A stretch of 64,000 nucleotides of DNA from G965205725 sp965205725 (GTDB lineage Bacteria; Pseudomonadota; Gammaproteobacteria; Pseudomonadales; Halieaceae), in the NCBI GenBank assembly GCA_965205725.1, contig OZ242189.1:1984001-2048000 (forward strand), read 5' to 3'. Shown here in pieces: positions 17,824 to 27,590 of this stretch. Within the stretch, counting starts at the first letter, position 1. Each line of letters begins with the position of its first letter. Made by a program: the position numbers and the translations under genes. The notes under the pieces are model-generated. The model made no database searches. It was not told the DNA's origin and was given only the letters and a program-made list of their open reading frames with translations.

Positions 17824-19323
17824 TTACAGCGCGACTGGCGCACCTGGGCCAAGCGGCCAACCCAATACTACCCAGACGGCCAGCAACAACGACCAACCCA
17901 ACAGGAAGGCAATCGAGTAAGGCAACATCGTAGCAACGATGGTTCCGATACCAGCGTCTTTGTCATAGCGCTGCACAAACGCGATCACCACGCCGAAGTA
18001 AGGCATCAGTGGCGTTATGATATTGGTACTGCTATCACCCACGCGATAGGCAACCTGAGCGGCTTCCGGGCTAATACCGTTGAGTAGTAACATGGGTATA
18101 AAAACCGGCGCAATCAGTGCCCACTTCGCAGAGGCACTACCGATCAACAGGTTTAAAAAAGCCGCCAGCAATATAAAACTGACTAACAGCGTGGCTGCGC
18201 TGAGTTGCAGCGTTTGCAAGACAGCAGCCCCCTTTATCGCGGCGATCACCCCCAGCTGACTCCAGCCAAAGTAGTTGACAAACTGGGCAGCGAAAAACAT
18301 CAACACCAGATATCCTGCCATGGTGCCCATGCTTTGCTCCATACCTTCTATATACTCCCCACGCCCTGCATACGTCCCGCTGAGTTTGCCAAAAATGAGA
18401 CCAGCCACACCCGCGTAGAGTGAGATCAGGGTGACAATACCTTGAATAAACGGCGAGCGAAGAATCGAGCCAGTAGCGGCATCGCGCAGCAGCCCGTTCT
18501 CTGGTAGCAAACCCCAAACTAACAAGCCGATAAACAATAATGTAAACACCGCGACACCGCGTAAGCCTCGACGTTCGCTGCCGGTTATCGCTGTCAACAC
18601 TTGCGTGCTTGCCGGTACCGCTGGCAGACGCGGTGCCACAATCTTTTCGGTCACGAAGGTGCCCACCAGGGCAATGAAAAACGTGGAGATAAAAATGAAA
18701 TAGTAATTGCCGGCGGCATTGACTTCGTAGTCGGGTCTAATCAATTGCGCAGCCTCGGTGGAGATACCCGCAAGCACCGCATCGAGCGGACCTATCAACA
18801 AATTTGCACTGTAACCACCTGATACACCGGCGAAGGCAGCAGCGATTCCCGCGATGGGGTTACGCCCACTGGCCGCGAACAAAATACCGGCCAAAGGAAT
18901 CAGCACCACATAACCAGCATCTGCCGCCAGGCTCGATAGCACTCCCACCAACACCACCATAAAACTCAGCAAGGACTGTGGCGCTTTGCTTACCGCACTG
19001 CGCAAGGCGACGCTTAGCAAACCGGAATGCTCGGCAATACCCAGGCCGAGAATCGCCACCAGCACCGTGCCTACCGGAGCAAAACTGGTAAAGTTCTTTA
19101 CGGTATTTGCCAGTATCCAGTGCAAGCCATCGCGGCTCACCAGGTTTTCCGCAGAGACAACTGCGCCTGTCACCGGATGCACCGCCTGCAAGCCCACCGC
19201 AGAAAAAAACGCTGACAGAACCACCATCAAAAAACACAGGTAAACAAAGAGCACGGTCGGGTGCGGCAACGTGTTACCCACTGTTTCAATGGACTGAAGA
19301 AAGCGAGTGAAAGCGCCCTGCAT
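17824..19323 (-). CDS. AbgT-family transporter
   Basis: A 499-residue polytopic inner-membrane protein of the AbgT family (p-aminobenzoyl-glutamate importers; some members export sulfonamides). Diagnostic stretches are FLQSIETVGNTLPHPTVLF near the N-terminus, SLAADAGYVVLIPLAGILF and AGVSGGYSANLLIGPLDAVL in the middle, and FVNYFGWSQLGVIAAIKGA and RVGDSSTNIITPLMPYF towards the end. About 11-13 membrane segments. No folate-cleavage partner (abgA/abgB) is adjacent, so the true substrate is open. Divergent from the FkbM gene. Confidence 0.92.
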   Translation of the reverse strand: MQGAFTRFLQSIETVGNTLPHPTVLFVYLCFLMVVLSAFFSAVGLQAVHPVTGAVVSAENLVSRDGLHWILANTVKNFTSFAPVGTVLVAILGLGIAEHSGLLSVALRSAVSKAPQSLLSFMVVLVGVLSSLAADAGYVVLIPLAGILFAASGRNPIAGIAAAFAGVSGGYSANLLIGPLDAVLAGISTEAAQLIRPDYEVNAAGNYYFIFISTFFIALVGTFVTEKIVAPRLPAVPASTQVLTAITGSERRGLRGVAVFTLLFIGLLVWGLLPENGLLRDAATGSILRSPFIQGIVTLISLYAGVAGLIFGKLSGTYAGRGEYIEGMEQSMGTMAGYLVLMFFAAQFVNYFGWSQLGVIAAIKGAAVLQTLQLSAATLLVSFILLAAFLNLLIGSASAKWALIAPVFIPMLLLNGISPEAAQVAYRVGDSSTNIITPLMPYFGVVIAFVQRYDKDAGIGTIVATMLPYSIAFLLGWSLLLAVWVVLGWPLGPGAPVAL

Positions 19324-19407
19324 ATTTTAATCCTTTTTGGCTCCACCCATTATTTAACAGAAAACTAGCGTGGGCAAAGTCCGATCATTTACCGTACCAT
19401 TAAAGCC

Positions 19408-20229
19408 ATGGCTCAACTCGTACAAATGCTCAGCCGCCTCCTGCCGGTCAGGCAGCAGCGCAAGGAACTTCGCAATCGTTTGCTCAAATCTCGAGAGCGC
19501 CGCAAAACCTTGCTGGAGCTGGGTTGTGAGCTCAATGGCAACACGGGCATCGCCCCCAGCGGCATTCGTTTCGATATTTCCGATCACGCTAAAATCGCCT
19601 CACATATTGGCGAGGTGCTGGTGGACGAAGTGTACAATTTCGCGTGCCCCGACAATACGGTTATTGTCGATATCGGTATGAATCGCGGCCTGGCTTCACT
19701 GTACTTCGCCAGTAAGGCAACGGTAGAACGAGTCTATGCGTTCGAGCCTTTTGGTCCCACCCTGGCACTGGCGAAGCAAAACCTGTCACTTAACCCTGAG
19801 CTTGAGAAAAAAATTGCAGCCTTCAAGTTTGGGCTGGGTAAAGAGAACACAACACTGAACATTCCCTATTCCGAAAATGTTTCCGACTTAATGAGCACAA
19901 CGCATGCTCCACCTGACAAAGATAATTTGCGCGAAGTTGAAGTTGAGGTGCGGGATGCGGCCGCGGTATTGAGCCCCATATTTGAGCGGCATAAGTCTGC
20001 TCGCATGATTATCAAGTGTGACTGCGAAGGTGCCGAGTTCGACATCATGGAGCGCTTGCATGCGGAAAACCTGGTGACCGAGATTGACGGGATACTGATG
20101 GAGTACCACTTTGAAGAACCCCACCGCCTGGTTGAAATCCTCACCACGGCGGGCTTCGCCGTGCACTATCGACAAGACAAATCCAAGAAGAACATTGTCG
20201 GGCTACTCTACGCCATAAAAGTAGCCTGA
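19408..20229 (+). CDS. FkbM-family methyltransferase
   Basis: A 273-residue SAM-dependent methyltransferase of the FkbM class, usually O-methylating sugars, lipids or secondary metabolites. The SAM motif TVIVDIGMNRGLASLYF is at about 88-104, VYAFEPFGPTLALAKQNL follows, and the family C-terminal signature IIKCDCEGAEFDIMERL is at about 200. The start at 19408 gives the best N-terminus. A MITE-like element begins only 11 bp after the stop and may serve as its 3' end. No glycosyltransferase or polyketide genes adjoin, so the substrate is unknown. Confidence 0.88.
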   Translation: MAQLVQMLSRLLPVRQQRKELRNRLLKSRERRKTLLELGCELNGNTGIAPSGIRFDISDHAKIASHIGEVLVDEVYNFACPDNTVIVDIGMNRGLASLYFASKATVERVYAFEPFGPTLALAKQNLSLNPELEKKIAAFKFGLGKENTTLNIPYSENVSDLMSTTHAPPDKDNLREVEVEVRDAAAVLSPIFERHKSARMIIKCDCEGAEFDIMERLHAENLVTEIDGILMEYHFEEPHRLVEILTTAGFAVHYRQDKSKKNIVGLLYAIKVA

Positions 20230-20240
20230 TGATCTAATAA

Positions 20241-20388
20241 AGACCTTTGCACGAAAGCCATTTCACCTGCATGCTTTGTTAAAATCGTACTCAATCGGTC
20301 ATTTATACCCCATTTATACCCATAAACTCCCTCACTCCGTGCGTTTTTGCCTTGCCTGAAAGCGAAATCATCTTCCGTGCAAAGGTCT
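20241..20388. mobile_element. MITE-like 148-bp element with 13-bp perfect inverted ends and 7-bp target repeat
   Basis: The ends are AGACCTTTGCACG (20241-20253) and its exact complement CGTGCAAAGGTCT (20376-20388). It is flanked on both sides by CTAATAA (20234-20240 and 20389-20395), a clean 7-bp target duplication. No coding capacity. A related, degraded copy lies in inverted orientation at 59.46-59.70 kb. The parent transposase is not in the window. Confidence 0.85.
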
Positions 20389-20516
20389 CTAATAATCGTT
20401 ATTTTTTTAGTTATTATTTCGCAAAAACTGTGATTTTTTTGGAATTTTAGCGATCATTCTCTAGCCCTGCTCCCCTATACTTGCCGTTTAATCAACCCGC
20501 TACAGGACGGCAAGGC

Positions 20517-22193
20517 ATGAGCAACTTCGACTACCGTAAGTACCCGGCATTTGAGCCGCTGAAAATGACTTCCCGCCGCTGGCCAGACGCTGTTATTGAT
20601 AAAGCGCCGGTGTGGTGTAGCGTGGACTTGCGCGATGGCAACCAGGCCTTAATAGAACCCATGACCACCGCGCAAAAGTCTCGGCTCTACGATCAATTGG
20701 TAGCCATCGGCTTTAAGGAAATCGAAGTTGGCTTCCCCTCCGCCTCAAGCCACGACTACGCATTCGTTCGCGACCTGATCGACAACAATCGCGTACCCGA
20801 TGACGTTACGCTGCAAGTTCTTACCCAGGCTCGCCCGGAACTGATCGAAAAAACGTTTGCAGCGCTTAAAGGTGTACGCCGAGCGATTCTGCATGTATAC
20901 AACTCCACCTCTACCGTACAGCGGGAAAAAGTATTTCAGCTAGACCGCGAGGGCATCACCAAAATCGCCCTGGAGGGCGCGAAGGTGGTGCAGGAATTTG
21001 CCGACAAACATCCGGAAACTGAATGGGTGTTTGAGTACTCACCTGAAAGTTTTACCGGCACCGAAATCGATTACGCCATTGAAGTCTGCAATGCGGTTAT
21101 AGATGTTTGGCAGCCAACGCCTGAGAACAAGGCTATTTTCAACTTGCCCGCCACAGTAGAAATGAGCACCCCCAATGTTTATGCAGACCAGATTGAATAC
21201 TTCTGTGACCGCATTGACAAGCGAGATAGCATTTTGGTGTCTACCCACACTCACAATGATCGCGGCTGCGCAGTAGCCGCCGCTGAATTGGGTGTTATGG
21301 CTGGTGCCGACCGGGTTGAAGGCACGTTAATGGGCAATGGTGAGCGCACCGGCAATATGGACATACTCACCATGGCAATGAACCTCTACAGTCAGGGCGT
21401 CGACCCGACCCTGAACTTTGCTGCCATGGATCAAATTATTCAGACCTACAAAGACTGCACCCAGATGCCATTGCACCCGCGGCACCCCTACGCGGGGGAG
21501 CTGGTATTCACGGCATTTTCCGGCAGCCATCAAGACGCCATCAAAAAGTGCCTCGACAAGCGCGATAATGCCCAGCCCTGGGAGGTCGCTTACCTGCCTA
21601 TCGACCCTGCGGATATCGGCCGCTCCTATCAGGAGGTCGTGCGTATAAACAGCCAATCCGGCAAGGGCGGCATCGCCTATGTGCTGGCAAGAGATTACGA
21701 CCTGCAATTGCCACGCTGGTTGCAGATTGATTTTAGCGGTGCCGTGCAGCGACATGCCGAAAAAACTGAAGCAGAAGTCGCACCGGATGCTATCTGGGAT
21801 TTGTTTCAGGCCACTTATTTCTCTGGGGCCGGGCCCTGGACGCTGGGCAACTATCAGGTCAATCGCGACAATGGCACCGACAAATTGCAAGCAGACCTTA
21901 TCAAAGGCGGCTTGACCCATACGCTGAGCGGCAGTGGTGCAGGTGTGGTTGAATCATTTGTGAATGCGATGGAACTGTTTATCGGCAAGAAAATTGTGTT
22001 GGTGGAATACAGCGAGCACGCTTTAAGTCAAAGCGCCGACGCTGAAGCTATTTGTTATATCCAGCTCAATATAGAAGGCCAGCGAGTCTGTGGCGTGGGC
22101 CGCAGCGCCGATATTATTCAAGCCTCACTGGACGGCATTCTGGGTGCCATCAATATAGCCGCCCGTGAAGAAGCAGGAGCGCAAGCCGCTTGA
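20517..22193 (+). CDS. leuA: 2-isopropylmalate synthase, long (leuA2-like) form
   Basis: First enzyme of leucine synthesis: condenses acetyl-CoA with 2-oxoisovalerate. 558 residues from ATG 20517. Starts further upstream at 20481 lack a ribosome site, while AGGACGG precedes this one. The DRE-TIM signature VDLRDGNQALIEPM lies at about 39-52; metal-binding STHTHNDRGCAVAAAELG and the loop GNGERTGNMD follow at about 240-285; and the C-terminal leucine-feedback domain ends with VGRSADIIQASLDGILGAIN. 556-560 residues is normal for the group. An AT-rich leader with TATACT at 20475-20480 sits upstream and a terminator follows. Confidence 0.95.
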   Translation: MSNFDYRKYPAFEPLKMTSRRWPDAVIDKAPVWCSVDLRDGNQALIEPMTTAQKSRLYDQLVAIGFKEIEVGFPSASSHDYAFVRDLIDNNRVPDDVTLQVLTQARPELIEKTFAALKGVRRAILHVYNSTSTVQREKVFQLDREGITKIALEGAKVVQEFADKHPETEWVFEYSPESFTGTEIDYAIEVCNAVIDVWQPTPENKAIFNLPATVEMSTPNVYADQIEYFCDRIDKRDSILVSTHTHNDRGCAVAAAELGVMAGADRVEGTLMGNGERTGNMDILTMAMNLYSQGVDPTLNFAAMDQIIQTYKDCTQMPLHPRHPYAGELVFTAFSGSHQDAIKKCLDKRDNAQPWEVAYLPIDPADIGRSYQEVVRINSQSGKGGIAYVLARDYDLQLPRWLQIDFSGAVQRHAEKTEAEVAPDAIWDLFQATYFSGAGPWTLGNYQVNRDNGTDKLQADLIKGGLTHTLSGSGAGVVESFVNAMELFIGKKIVLVEYSEHALSQSADAEAICYIQLNIEGQRVCGVGRSADIIQASLDGILGAINIAAREEAGAQAA

Positions 22194-22217
22194 TATAGGC
22201 GGTAAACCCATTGGCCA

Positions 22218-22240
22218 AGGGGCCTACAGGCCCCTGTTTT
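22218..22240 (+). terminator. rho-independent terminator after leuA
   Basis: Inverted repeat AGGGGCC-TACA-GGCCCCT followed by GTTTT, 25 bp beyond the leuA stop: a compact GC stem with a short U-tract on the plus strand. Confidence 0.8.
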
Positions 22241-22353
22241 CCTGGGTTTGTGCCAATTATTCACCTTTAATGGCAGCACTATTTACACGTTTTTTGTGAG
22301 GATATTACCTAGACTGCAAACTTGAGATCAGAATTCCTGCTCGGGTTAACCAG

Positions 22354-22614
22354 ATGACTGATAAAAGCAGTGAAGTCAGAAAAAGCAAAGCGCAACAAAA
22401 AGCGCAGCAAACGCAACAGAGGATCAAGACAATGAACACACGCCCTAATGGCAAGGCAACTTTTGCCGAAGTGTTCGGCAGCATAAAATTTTCCGGGAAA
22501 CACGAGAGCACTCCTGTACGCCCTTGGCCGGCAACAGGGTTCGCTGTGAACAAGTCTACGCACCTGGGCGAGGCCTTGAACGAGGAAGCCAAGCTGATTC
22601 GAAGTTGCAACTGA
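22354..22614 (+). CDS. small hypothetical protein, Lys/Gln-rich
   Basis: An 86-residue frame, not recognised. The N-terminal third is very polar (KSKAQQKAQQTQQR), the middle has ATFAEVFGSIKFSG, and the end holds LGEALNEEAKLIRSC. No strong ribosome site and no neighbour in the same direction. The following 100 bp are low-complexity (CACAAGCGCAAAAGC-type) and include a 16-bp direct repeat (AAGGCCCCACTTGAAG twice, about 22677-22708). It may be a real lineage-specific gene or a chance frame. Confidence 0.35.
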   Translation: MTDKSSEVRKSKAQQKAQQTQQRIKTMNTRPNGKATFAEVFGSIKFSGKHESTPVRPWPATGFAVNKSTHLGEALNEEAKLIRSCN

Positions 22615-22732
22615 TTTCAAGCGCAAAAATAAAAACACAAGCGCAAAAGCACAAGCAAAAACGCAAGCACAAAAAAAGGCCCCACTTGAAGAAGGCCCCA
22701 CTTGAAGAAGGCGCCGCTTTTTTACGGAGTCC

Positions 22733-23134
22733 TTATTCTGTAAAGCGTTTACCGCTAAGCAGCCCTTTAATTTTGTCCATTAAGGTCTCATATTTGAGAT
22801 CGGAAAACTCACCAGCATCCAGGAAAATCTTGCTGCATCTGGGACACTGCTCCATCCAGATATGAGTCTGAATTTCATCAACGATCTTATTCATGGGTAC
22901 ACCGCAGACGGGGCAATCTATGTCGTCGATCTTGTCGTATTCGCGTCCCACCCTGGGATGACCAATATCCAGAAAGGCTTCGGCCATTGCCTCCTCCCGC
23001 ATTTCCACTAATGAGTCGGGCGACACAAACAGTCCAAAGCAGGTATTACAGCGGTCGACATGAATACTACTGCCTAGGCTCTTTTCTACCAACGAGCCAC
23101 TACATTTCGGGCAATCCACGAACTCCCCCAGCAA
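22733..23134 (-). CDS. TFIIB-type zinc-ribbon protein
   Basis: A 133-residue protein with two zinc ribbons: CPKC at residues 8-11 with CNTC at about 29-32, and CPVCGVP at about 74 with CPRC at about 97-100. Each second knuckle runs into a G.F/DAGE-type turn (LDAGEF). This is the zf-TFIIB (YjbJ/DUF-like) family of small bacterial ribbon proteins with no firmly known role, possibly nucleic-acid or protein binding. Its stop is close to low-complexity DNA, and the start is divergent from cmoA with about 140 bp between. Confidence 0.85.
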   Translation of the reverse strand: MLGEFVDCPKCSGSLVEKSLGSSIHVDRCNTCFGLFVSPDSLVEMREEAMAEAFLDIGHPRVGREYDKIDDIDCPVCGVPMNKIVDEIQTHIWMEQCPRCSKIFLDAGEFSDLKYETLMDKIKGLLSGKRFTE

Positions 23135-23270
23135 AACATGGAAAACAAGATTATTGGCGGAAGCAGCCTAAATAGCCAGCACATTGACACCCCGAGTGTG
23201 CTAGCATTGACGCTTCAACTGCTGGTTTCACCTGTATTTACCTGTCTTCACCGCCAAAAAAATCTGCACT

Positions 23271-24002
23271 TTGAAGAATCTCCGCGACACAATCTACGCC
23301 CAGACACTGGCTGAGCCAGCCGCTTTCGCATTTGATACTGATGTCGTAAACGTGTTTCCAGATATGATTCAGCGTTCGGTGCCCGGCTACACCACAATGA
23401 TTGCCATGACCGGCTTATTGGCCGGACGGTACGCGACCGACAACAGCAATCTATACGATCTAGGCTGTTCGCTGGGTGCCTCCACGCTGTCTATGCGCCA
23501 GCACCTGCAAGATATCAATTGCAAACTTGTCAGCGTTGACAATTCACCCGCCATGATTGAGCGCTGTAAGACAGTCATCGATAGGGACCCTGGTAACACA
23601 ACCGTTGATCTCCTATGCGCCAATATCCAGGACTGCGATATTGAGAACGCTGCCATGGCTGTACTGAACTTTACTTTGCAGTTTATTGAACCTGGGCAGC
23701 GCAGAGAACTGCTGCAAAAAATTTATTCCGGCATGAACCCCGGTGGCATTTTAATACTGTCCGAGAAAGTTGTTTTTGAGAACCGGGAACTAAACCGGCT
23801 CAATATTGAATTACACCACGAATTCAAGCGAGCCAACGGCTACAGCGATCTGGAAATTGCCCAGAAACGCAACGCTCTCGATAACGTGCTGGTACCGGAA
23901 ACACTCATGCAGCATAAAGAACGCCTGCGGTCAGTGGGCTTTTCCAGCGCCGATGTTTGGTTCCAGTGTTTTAACTTCGCCTCACTGATTGCTCTAAAAT
24001 GA
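23271..24002 (+). CDS. cmoA: carboxy-S-adenosyl-L-methionine synthase CmoA
   Basis: Makes carboxy-SAM from SAM and prephenate for wobble-uridine modification. 243 residues from a TTG start (TTG AAG AAT CTC); no ATG fits, and the N-terminus then aligns with the CmoA family. VFPDMIQRSVPGYTTMI is at about 27-43, the SAM motif LYDLGCSLGASTLSMR at about 61-76, and VLNFTLQFIEPGQR at about 130. Overlaps cmoB by 4 bp (ATGA), so the two are translationally coupled. Confidence 0.93.
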   Translation: MKNLRDTIYAQTLAEPAAFAFDTDVVNVFPDMIQRSVPGYTTMIAMTGLLAGRYATDNSNLYDLGCSLGASTLSMRQHLQDINCKLVSVDNSPAMIERCKTVIDRDPGNTTVDLLCANIQDCDIENAAMAVLNFTLQFIEPGQRRELLQKIYSGMNPGGILILSEKVVFENRELNRLNIELHHEFKRANGYSDLEIAQKRNALDNVLVPETLMQHKERLRSVGFSSADVWFQCFNFASLIALK

Positions 24003-24973
24003 TCGATTACCAGCCCCTGGTTGACCGCTGGCTGACGGACAAAAAGCTCTCTGCGTGGGCGAGAAGTCTGCCTGATCAAATAGCCGAGGACTTTCACGAG
24101 CGCCGCTACGGGGATATGCCAAAGTGGCTGGCAGCACTCGAACAGTTGCCCGACCTGCAAACCTCATCAATCAACCTGACGCTGCCAAGTCTTCAAATTG
24201 GTAGCGCAGAGGACGCATCGGCCAGCGCCAAAGCACAGCTTGAGCAAGCGCTTAGACAGATGCATCCATGGCGCAAAGGGCCATTTGATTTTTTTGGGCT
24301 CAGAGTCGATACCGAGTGGCGCTCAGACCTCAAGTGGTTGCGACTGGAAAAAGCCATTGAACCCGTGTCGGGCAAGCGTATTCTCGATGTTGGCTGCGGC
24401 AGTGGCTACCACTGTTGGCGTATGCGTGGCGCAGGTGCCAGCGAGGTCATCGGTATAGACCCCAGCCCTTTATTTGTGTTGCAGTTTTGGGCTGCCCAGA
24501 AGTACATTCAAGACCCCAATGTTTGGGTGCTGCCACTGGGCATTCAGCATGTGCCGGAGAACCTGGAGGCTTTCGACTCGGTGTTTTCCATGGGGGTTCT
24601 CTACCACCGGCGCTCCCCGCTCGATCACCTGCAAGAACTAAAAGGCGCACTGACAGCGGGCGGCGAACTCATACTTGAAACACTGGTAATAGACGCTGCC
24701 AAAAACAATTGCCTGGTTCCCAGGGGGCGCTATGCGCGCATGGGCAATGTTTGGTTTATACCGAGCTGTGACATGCTGGCACTGTGGTTGGAAAAACTGG
24801 GATATCGCGACATTCAACTCGTCGACGTTACCGCAACAACCAGCGAAGAACAGCGCTCAACCGACTGGATGCGCTTCCAGTCCCTGGCGGACTTCCTCCA
24901 CCCGGAGGACACCAGTCAATCCATTGAAGGCTACCCGGCGCCCGTGCGAGCAATTTTTACCGCCAGGAAATAG
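23999..24973 (+). CDS. cmoB: tRNA U34 carboxymethyltransferase CmoB
   Basis: Transfers the carboxymethyl group of carboxy-SAM to 5-hydroxyuridine-34, giving cmo5U in tRNAs. 324 residues, the normal length. HPWRKGPFDFFGLRVDTEWR lies at about 89-108, the SAM-binding LDVGCGSGYHCWRMRGAGA at about 128-146, GIDPSPLFVLQF after it, and SMGVLYHRRSPLDHL at about 200 is a CmoB hallmark. The ATGA overlap with cmoA shows operon structure. The other genes of the pathway are not in the window. Confidence 0.95.
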   Translation: MIDYQPLVDRWLTDKKLSAWARSLPDQIAEDFHERRYGDMPKWLAALEQLPDLQTSSINLTLPSLQIGSAEDASASAKAQLEQALRQMHPWRKGPFDFFGLRVDTEWRSDLKWLRLEKAIEPVSGKRILDVGCGSGYHCWRMRGAGASEVIGIDPSPLFVLQFWAAQKYIQDPNVWVLPLGIQHVPENLEAFDSVFSMGVLYHRRSPLDHLQELKGALTAGGELILETLVIDAAKNNCLVPRGRYARMGNVWFIPSCDMLALWLEKLGYRDIQLVDVTATTSEEQRSTDWMRFQSLADFLHPEDTSQSIEGYPAPVRAIFTARK

Positions 24974-25034
24974 TCTCTAGCCATTATGTCGTGACCTGCC
25001 CACCCTCAACGCCGTGAATTAAGCTGAAGATGGA

Positions 25035-25218
25035 ACACCTTCGGCCCAGAGCCACCATTGAGGAGAGTAGGCCATGGATCAGTTTATAAAGTATGCCTCA
25101 CTTCTATCTGAATCCTGACAGAGACACATTGCAACTGTCTCCTGCCATAAAATTCGCAACTCATCGCCGTTTTGCAGCAGAGAAGTACACCTTCGGCCCA
25201 GAGCCGCCATTGAGGAGA
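25035..25218. repeat. pair of 32-bp direct repeats in the cmoB to TonB-receptor gap
   Basis: The segment beginning ACACCTTCGGCCCAGAGCC and ending CCATTGAGGAGA occurs at 25035-25066 and 25187-25218 with one mismatch, 152 bp apart. The second copy abuts the stop of the receptor gene. The DNA between (25067-25186) has no coding or structural signal that I recognise. Confidence 0.75.
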
Positions 25219-25226
25219 AGGCGAGC

Positions 25227-27590
25227 CTATTCGCCCGTGTATTTAACCGATATGTAATAACGGCGAGGTTCGGTATAACTAACATCTGTTGAGCCAAACG
25301 AATCGACCACAAAACCACCGTTGACTTCGCGCTCATCACTCAGATTGCGTGCAAACAGGCCAAACTCCCAATCTTGCCCGGCAGTCACAAGGGTGACACC
25401 GGCATTATAGGTTGTAAAACCACCAGGGTTGAGGCGATCAAAGGTTGAGGCGGCTTCATCATTGGTATAAAAAACTTCGCTCTTGTAGGCCAAATCTCCG
25501 CGCCAGCGAAGGCGACTGCCATTGTCAAAATCAAAGTCGTATTGCGCCATCAGATTGGCGTTCCACTCAGCCGTATTAGCAAATTCACGATTGCTCAGGT
25601 CTTCAACCAGACCCGTTGCCGGATTCAGTGAGTCGAATTCTTCATAGTCAGGATCAAGCCACGACACCCCGCCCATAATGGTCAATTTCGCTGTAGGCAC
25701 AGCGGTGAATTCCAGCTCTGCGCCCCACAGCGTGGAATCGGCAGCATTATCCACAATCAGGGCCAGGCCTCCCGCCAAGGCCGCTGAAGAGCGATTAATT
25801 AAAAGCTGCTGGTCTTCGTAGTCGTTGTAAAAAATGGCGCCATTCAACTGCACGGTGTTACTGGCGAGCTGAGATTTGAAACCCACTTCATAGCTGGTCA
25901 GAATTTCCGGGTCAGCCACGCTGATCTCACCGTTTGAGGTGGGCCGACCATTAAACACGCCGCTACGGAAACCCCGTGAAACATGTGCATAGCCCATTAC
26001 ATCGTCACCAAAATCGTGATCAATGCCCAGCTTGGGGGAAAACTCGTCCCAGTCGTCTGCGCAGCTAAAGCGCGAGCCATTACCCTCGGCAACCACATCG
26101 CCGCAAGCTACAGGGTCAGTCACGCCAGGCACCACAATGGGTGTCTGACTTGCGCGCTTGAGCGTATAGGTGTCCAACTCCTTTTCGTCATTGGTATAAC
26201 GAGCCGCCAGGTTCAGCCGAGTAGCCTGGCTCATATGCCAGGTGACATTAAAAAATGCAGCGTAACTGGTGGTTTTCTGATTGCGCTCATAGTGCAAGGT
26301 CAGGTCGAGCGGCACTGCCAAAAAGGCAAGGGGCACGCCTTCTGGAGTCGTCACACTTAAGGGCAAATCACTCAAAGCCTGGTAGAGACCCTCCGCCACT
26401 GTGACATCAGTGAGGTGATCGCCGTCCTCTTCAAAGTAGTAAGCGCCAACCAGCCAATCGACATCACCAGCGCCACCGCCAGCGCCGACATTGCTGAGTA
26501 AAAATTCCTGACTCAATTGATGGGTGTCCCATTCCGTACCCACCGAGAAAAAATCATTCCTGGCATTATCTGAATCCCGATAAACCTCAGCTTCCAGCTC
26601 GCGATAGCCGGTAATCGACTTCACAGTCAGCTCACCCAAAGTCCAGGTATTGGTCCAACTCACACCCGACACTGTACTGTCGTCACGGTCGAGTTCGTTC
26701 AGCACATGGCTGGTATCAATATCATCGATATTGGTTGCACAGCAAAAACCCTCAATAGGTGCCACAAAAGCGTTATAAAGGCCGGGGAAAAATTGAGTGC
26801 CGTCAAAATCAGACAGAACACGGGGATAGACGTTTTGTGCAAAGTCGGAATAATCCACGACCAGGTGAGACGACCAGGTCTCGGCAAAAGCCCCATTTAA
26901 ATGCGCTCGAATACCCCACATATCGTGGTTGCCCGCATCGTCCCCCCGGTCTCGCTGTTGATAGCCGTCGGACTGCCTGGTAATGAGTGATACGCTACCT
27001 GCAAGATTGTCTCCCAGGGCGGTTTCTGCATAGCCGTCAAAAGCTGCGTATCCATCCTCGCCACTGGTGAGCTGCGCAGAAAAGTTGGTATCACCCGTGG
27101 GAACTTTTGTCACCACGTTAATGGCGCCGCCAATGGTGTTTTTGCCAAACAACGTTCCCTGAGGACCGCGCAATACCTCGACACGCTCTATATCAGAAAA
27201 CTCAAAATTAGCCCCGGCCGTTCGCGCTATATACACGCCATCCAGATAGAGGCCGACGCCAGGGTCAGTCGTAATAGCAAAATCTACCTGACCGACGCCG
27301 CGCAAAAATGCCTGCAGGGAACTGCTGCTACCATCATTAGCGACAGTAAAACCCAGGTTAGGGGTAATTTGTTCAATATCCCTGATATTAAAGAGTTTTG
27401 CCTCTTCAATCATCGTGCCGCTAATAGCTGTGATGGCAATCGGTGTGTCCTGTAGATTTTCGTCACGCTTGCGAGCACTGACAATCACCTCTTCCAATAC
27501 TCCAACAGCGGCCTGCTGAGCCTGAATGACCTGTGGAATCGTGAGAGAAACAAGGGGAACGAGTAAAGATAAGGTGCGAAAAGAAAGCAT
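25227..27590 (-). CDS. TonB-dependent outer-membrane receptor
   Basis: A 787-residue outer-membrane importer. The signal peptide ends about residue 24 (IQA-QQA), and TonB box/plug start is LEEVIVSARKRDENLQDTP at about 32-50. The plug contains VEVLRGPQGTLFGKNTIGG at about 133-151, and the barrel ends PRRYYISVKYTGE. The plug type (IxVxARKRxExLQDxP) is that of the large marine Caulobacter/Sphingomonad-like receptor class for sugars, lipids or aromatics. Divergent from dgoK-dgoA across an IS30 remnant, so a sugar-acid or galactoside substrate is possible but unproven. Confidence 0.92.
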   Translation of the reverse strand: MLSFRTLSLLVPLVSLTIPQVIQAQQAAVGVLEEVIVSARKRDENLQDTPIAITAISGTMIEEAKLFNIRDIEQITPNLGFTVANDGSSSSLQAFLRGVGQVDFAITTDPGVGLYLDGVYIARTAGANFEFSDIERVEVLRGPQGTLFGKNTIGGAINVVTKVPTGDTNFSAQLTSGEDGYAAFDGYAETALGDNLAGSVSLITRQSDGYQQRDRGDDAGNHDMWGIRAHLNGAFAETWSSHLVVDYSDFAQNVYPRVLSDFDGTQFFPGLYNAFVAPIEGFCCATNIDDIDTSHVLNELDRDDSTVSGVSWTNTWTLGELTVKSITGYRELEAEVYRDSDNARNDFFSVGTEWDTHQLSQEFLLSNVGAGGGAGDVDWLVGAYYFEEDGDHLTDVTVAEGLYQALSDLPLSVTTPEGVPLAFLAVPLDLTLHYERNQKTTSYAAFFNVTWHMSQATRLNLAARYTNDEKELDTYTLKRASQTPIVVPGVTDPVACGDVVAEGNGSRFSCADDWDEFSPKLGIDHDFGDDVMGYAHVSRGFRSGVFNGRPTSNGEISVADPEILTSYEVGFKSQLASNTVQLNGAIFYNDYEDQQLLINRSSAALAGGLALIVDNAADSTLWGAELEFTAVPTAKLTIMGGVSWLDPDYEEFDSLNPATGLVEDLSNREFANTAEWNANLMAQYDFDFDNGSRLRWRGDLAYKSEVFYTNDEAASTFDRLNPGGFTTYNAGVTLVTAGQDWEFGLFARNLSDEREVNGGFVVDSFGSTDVSYTEPRRYYISVKYTGE

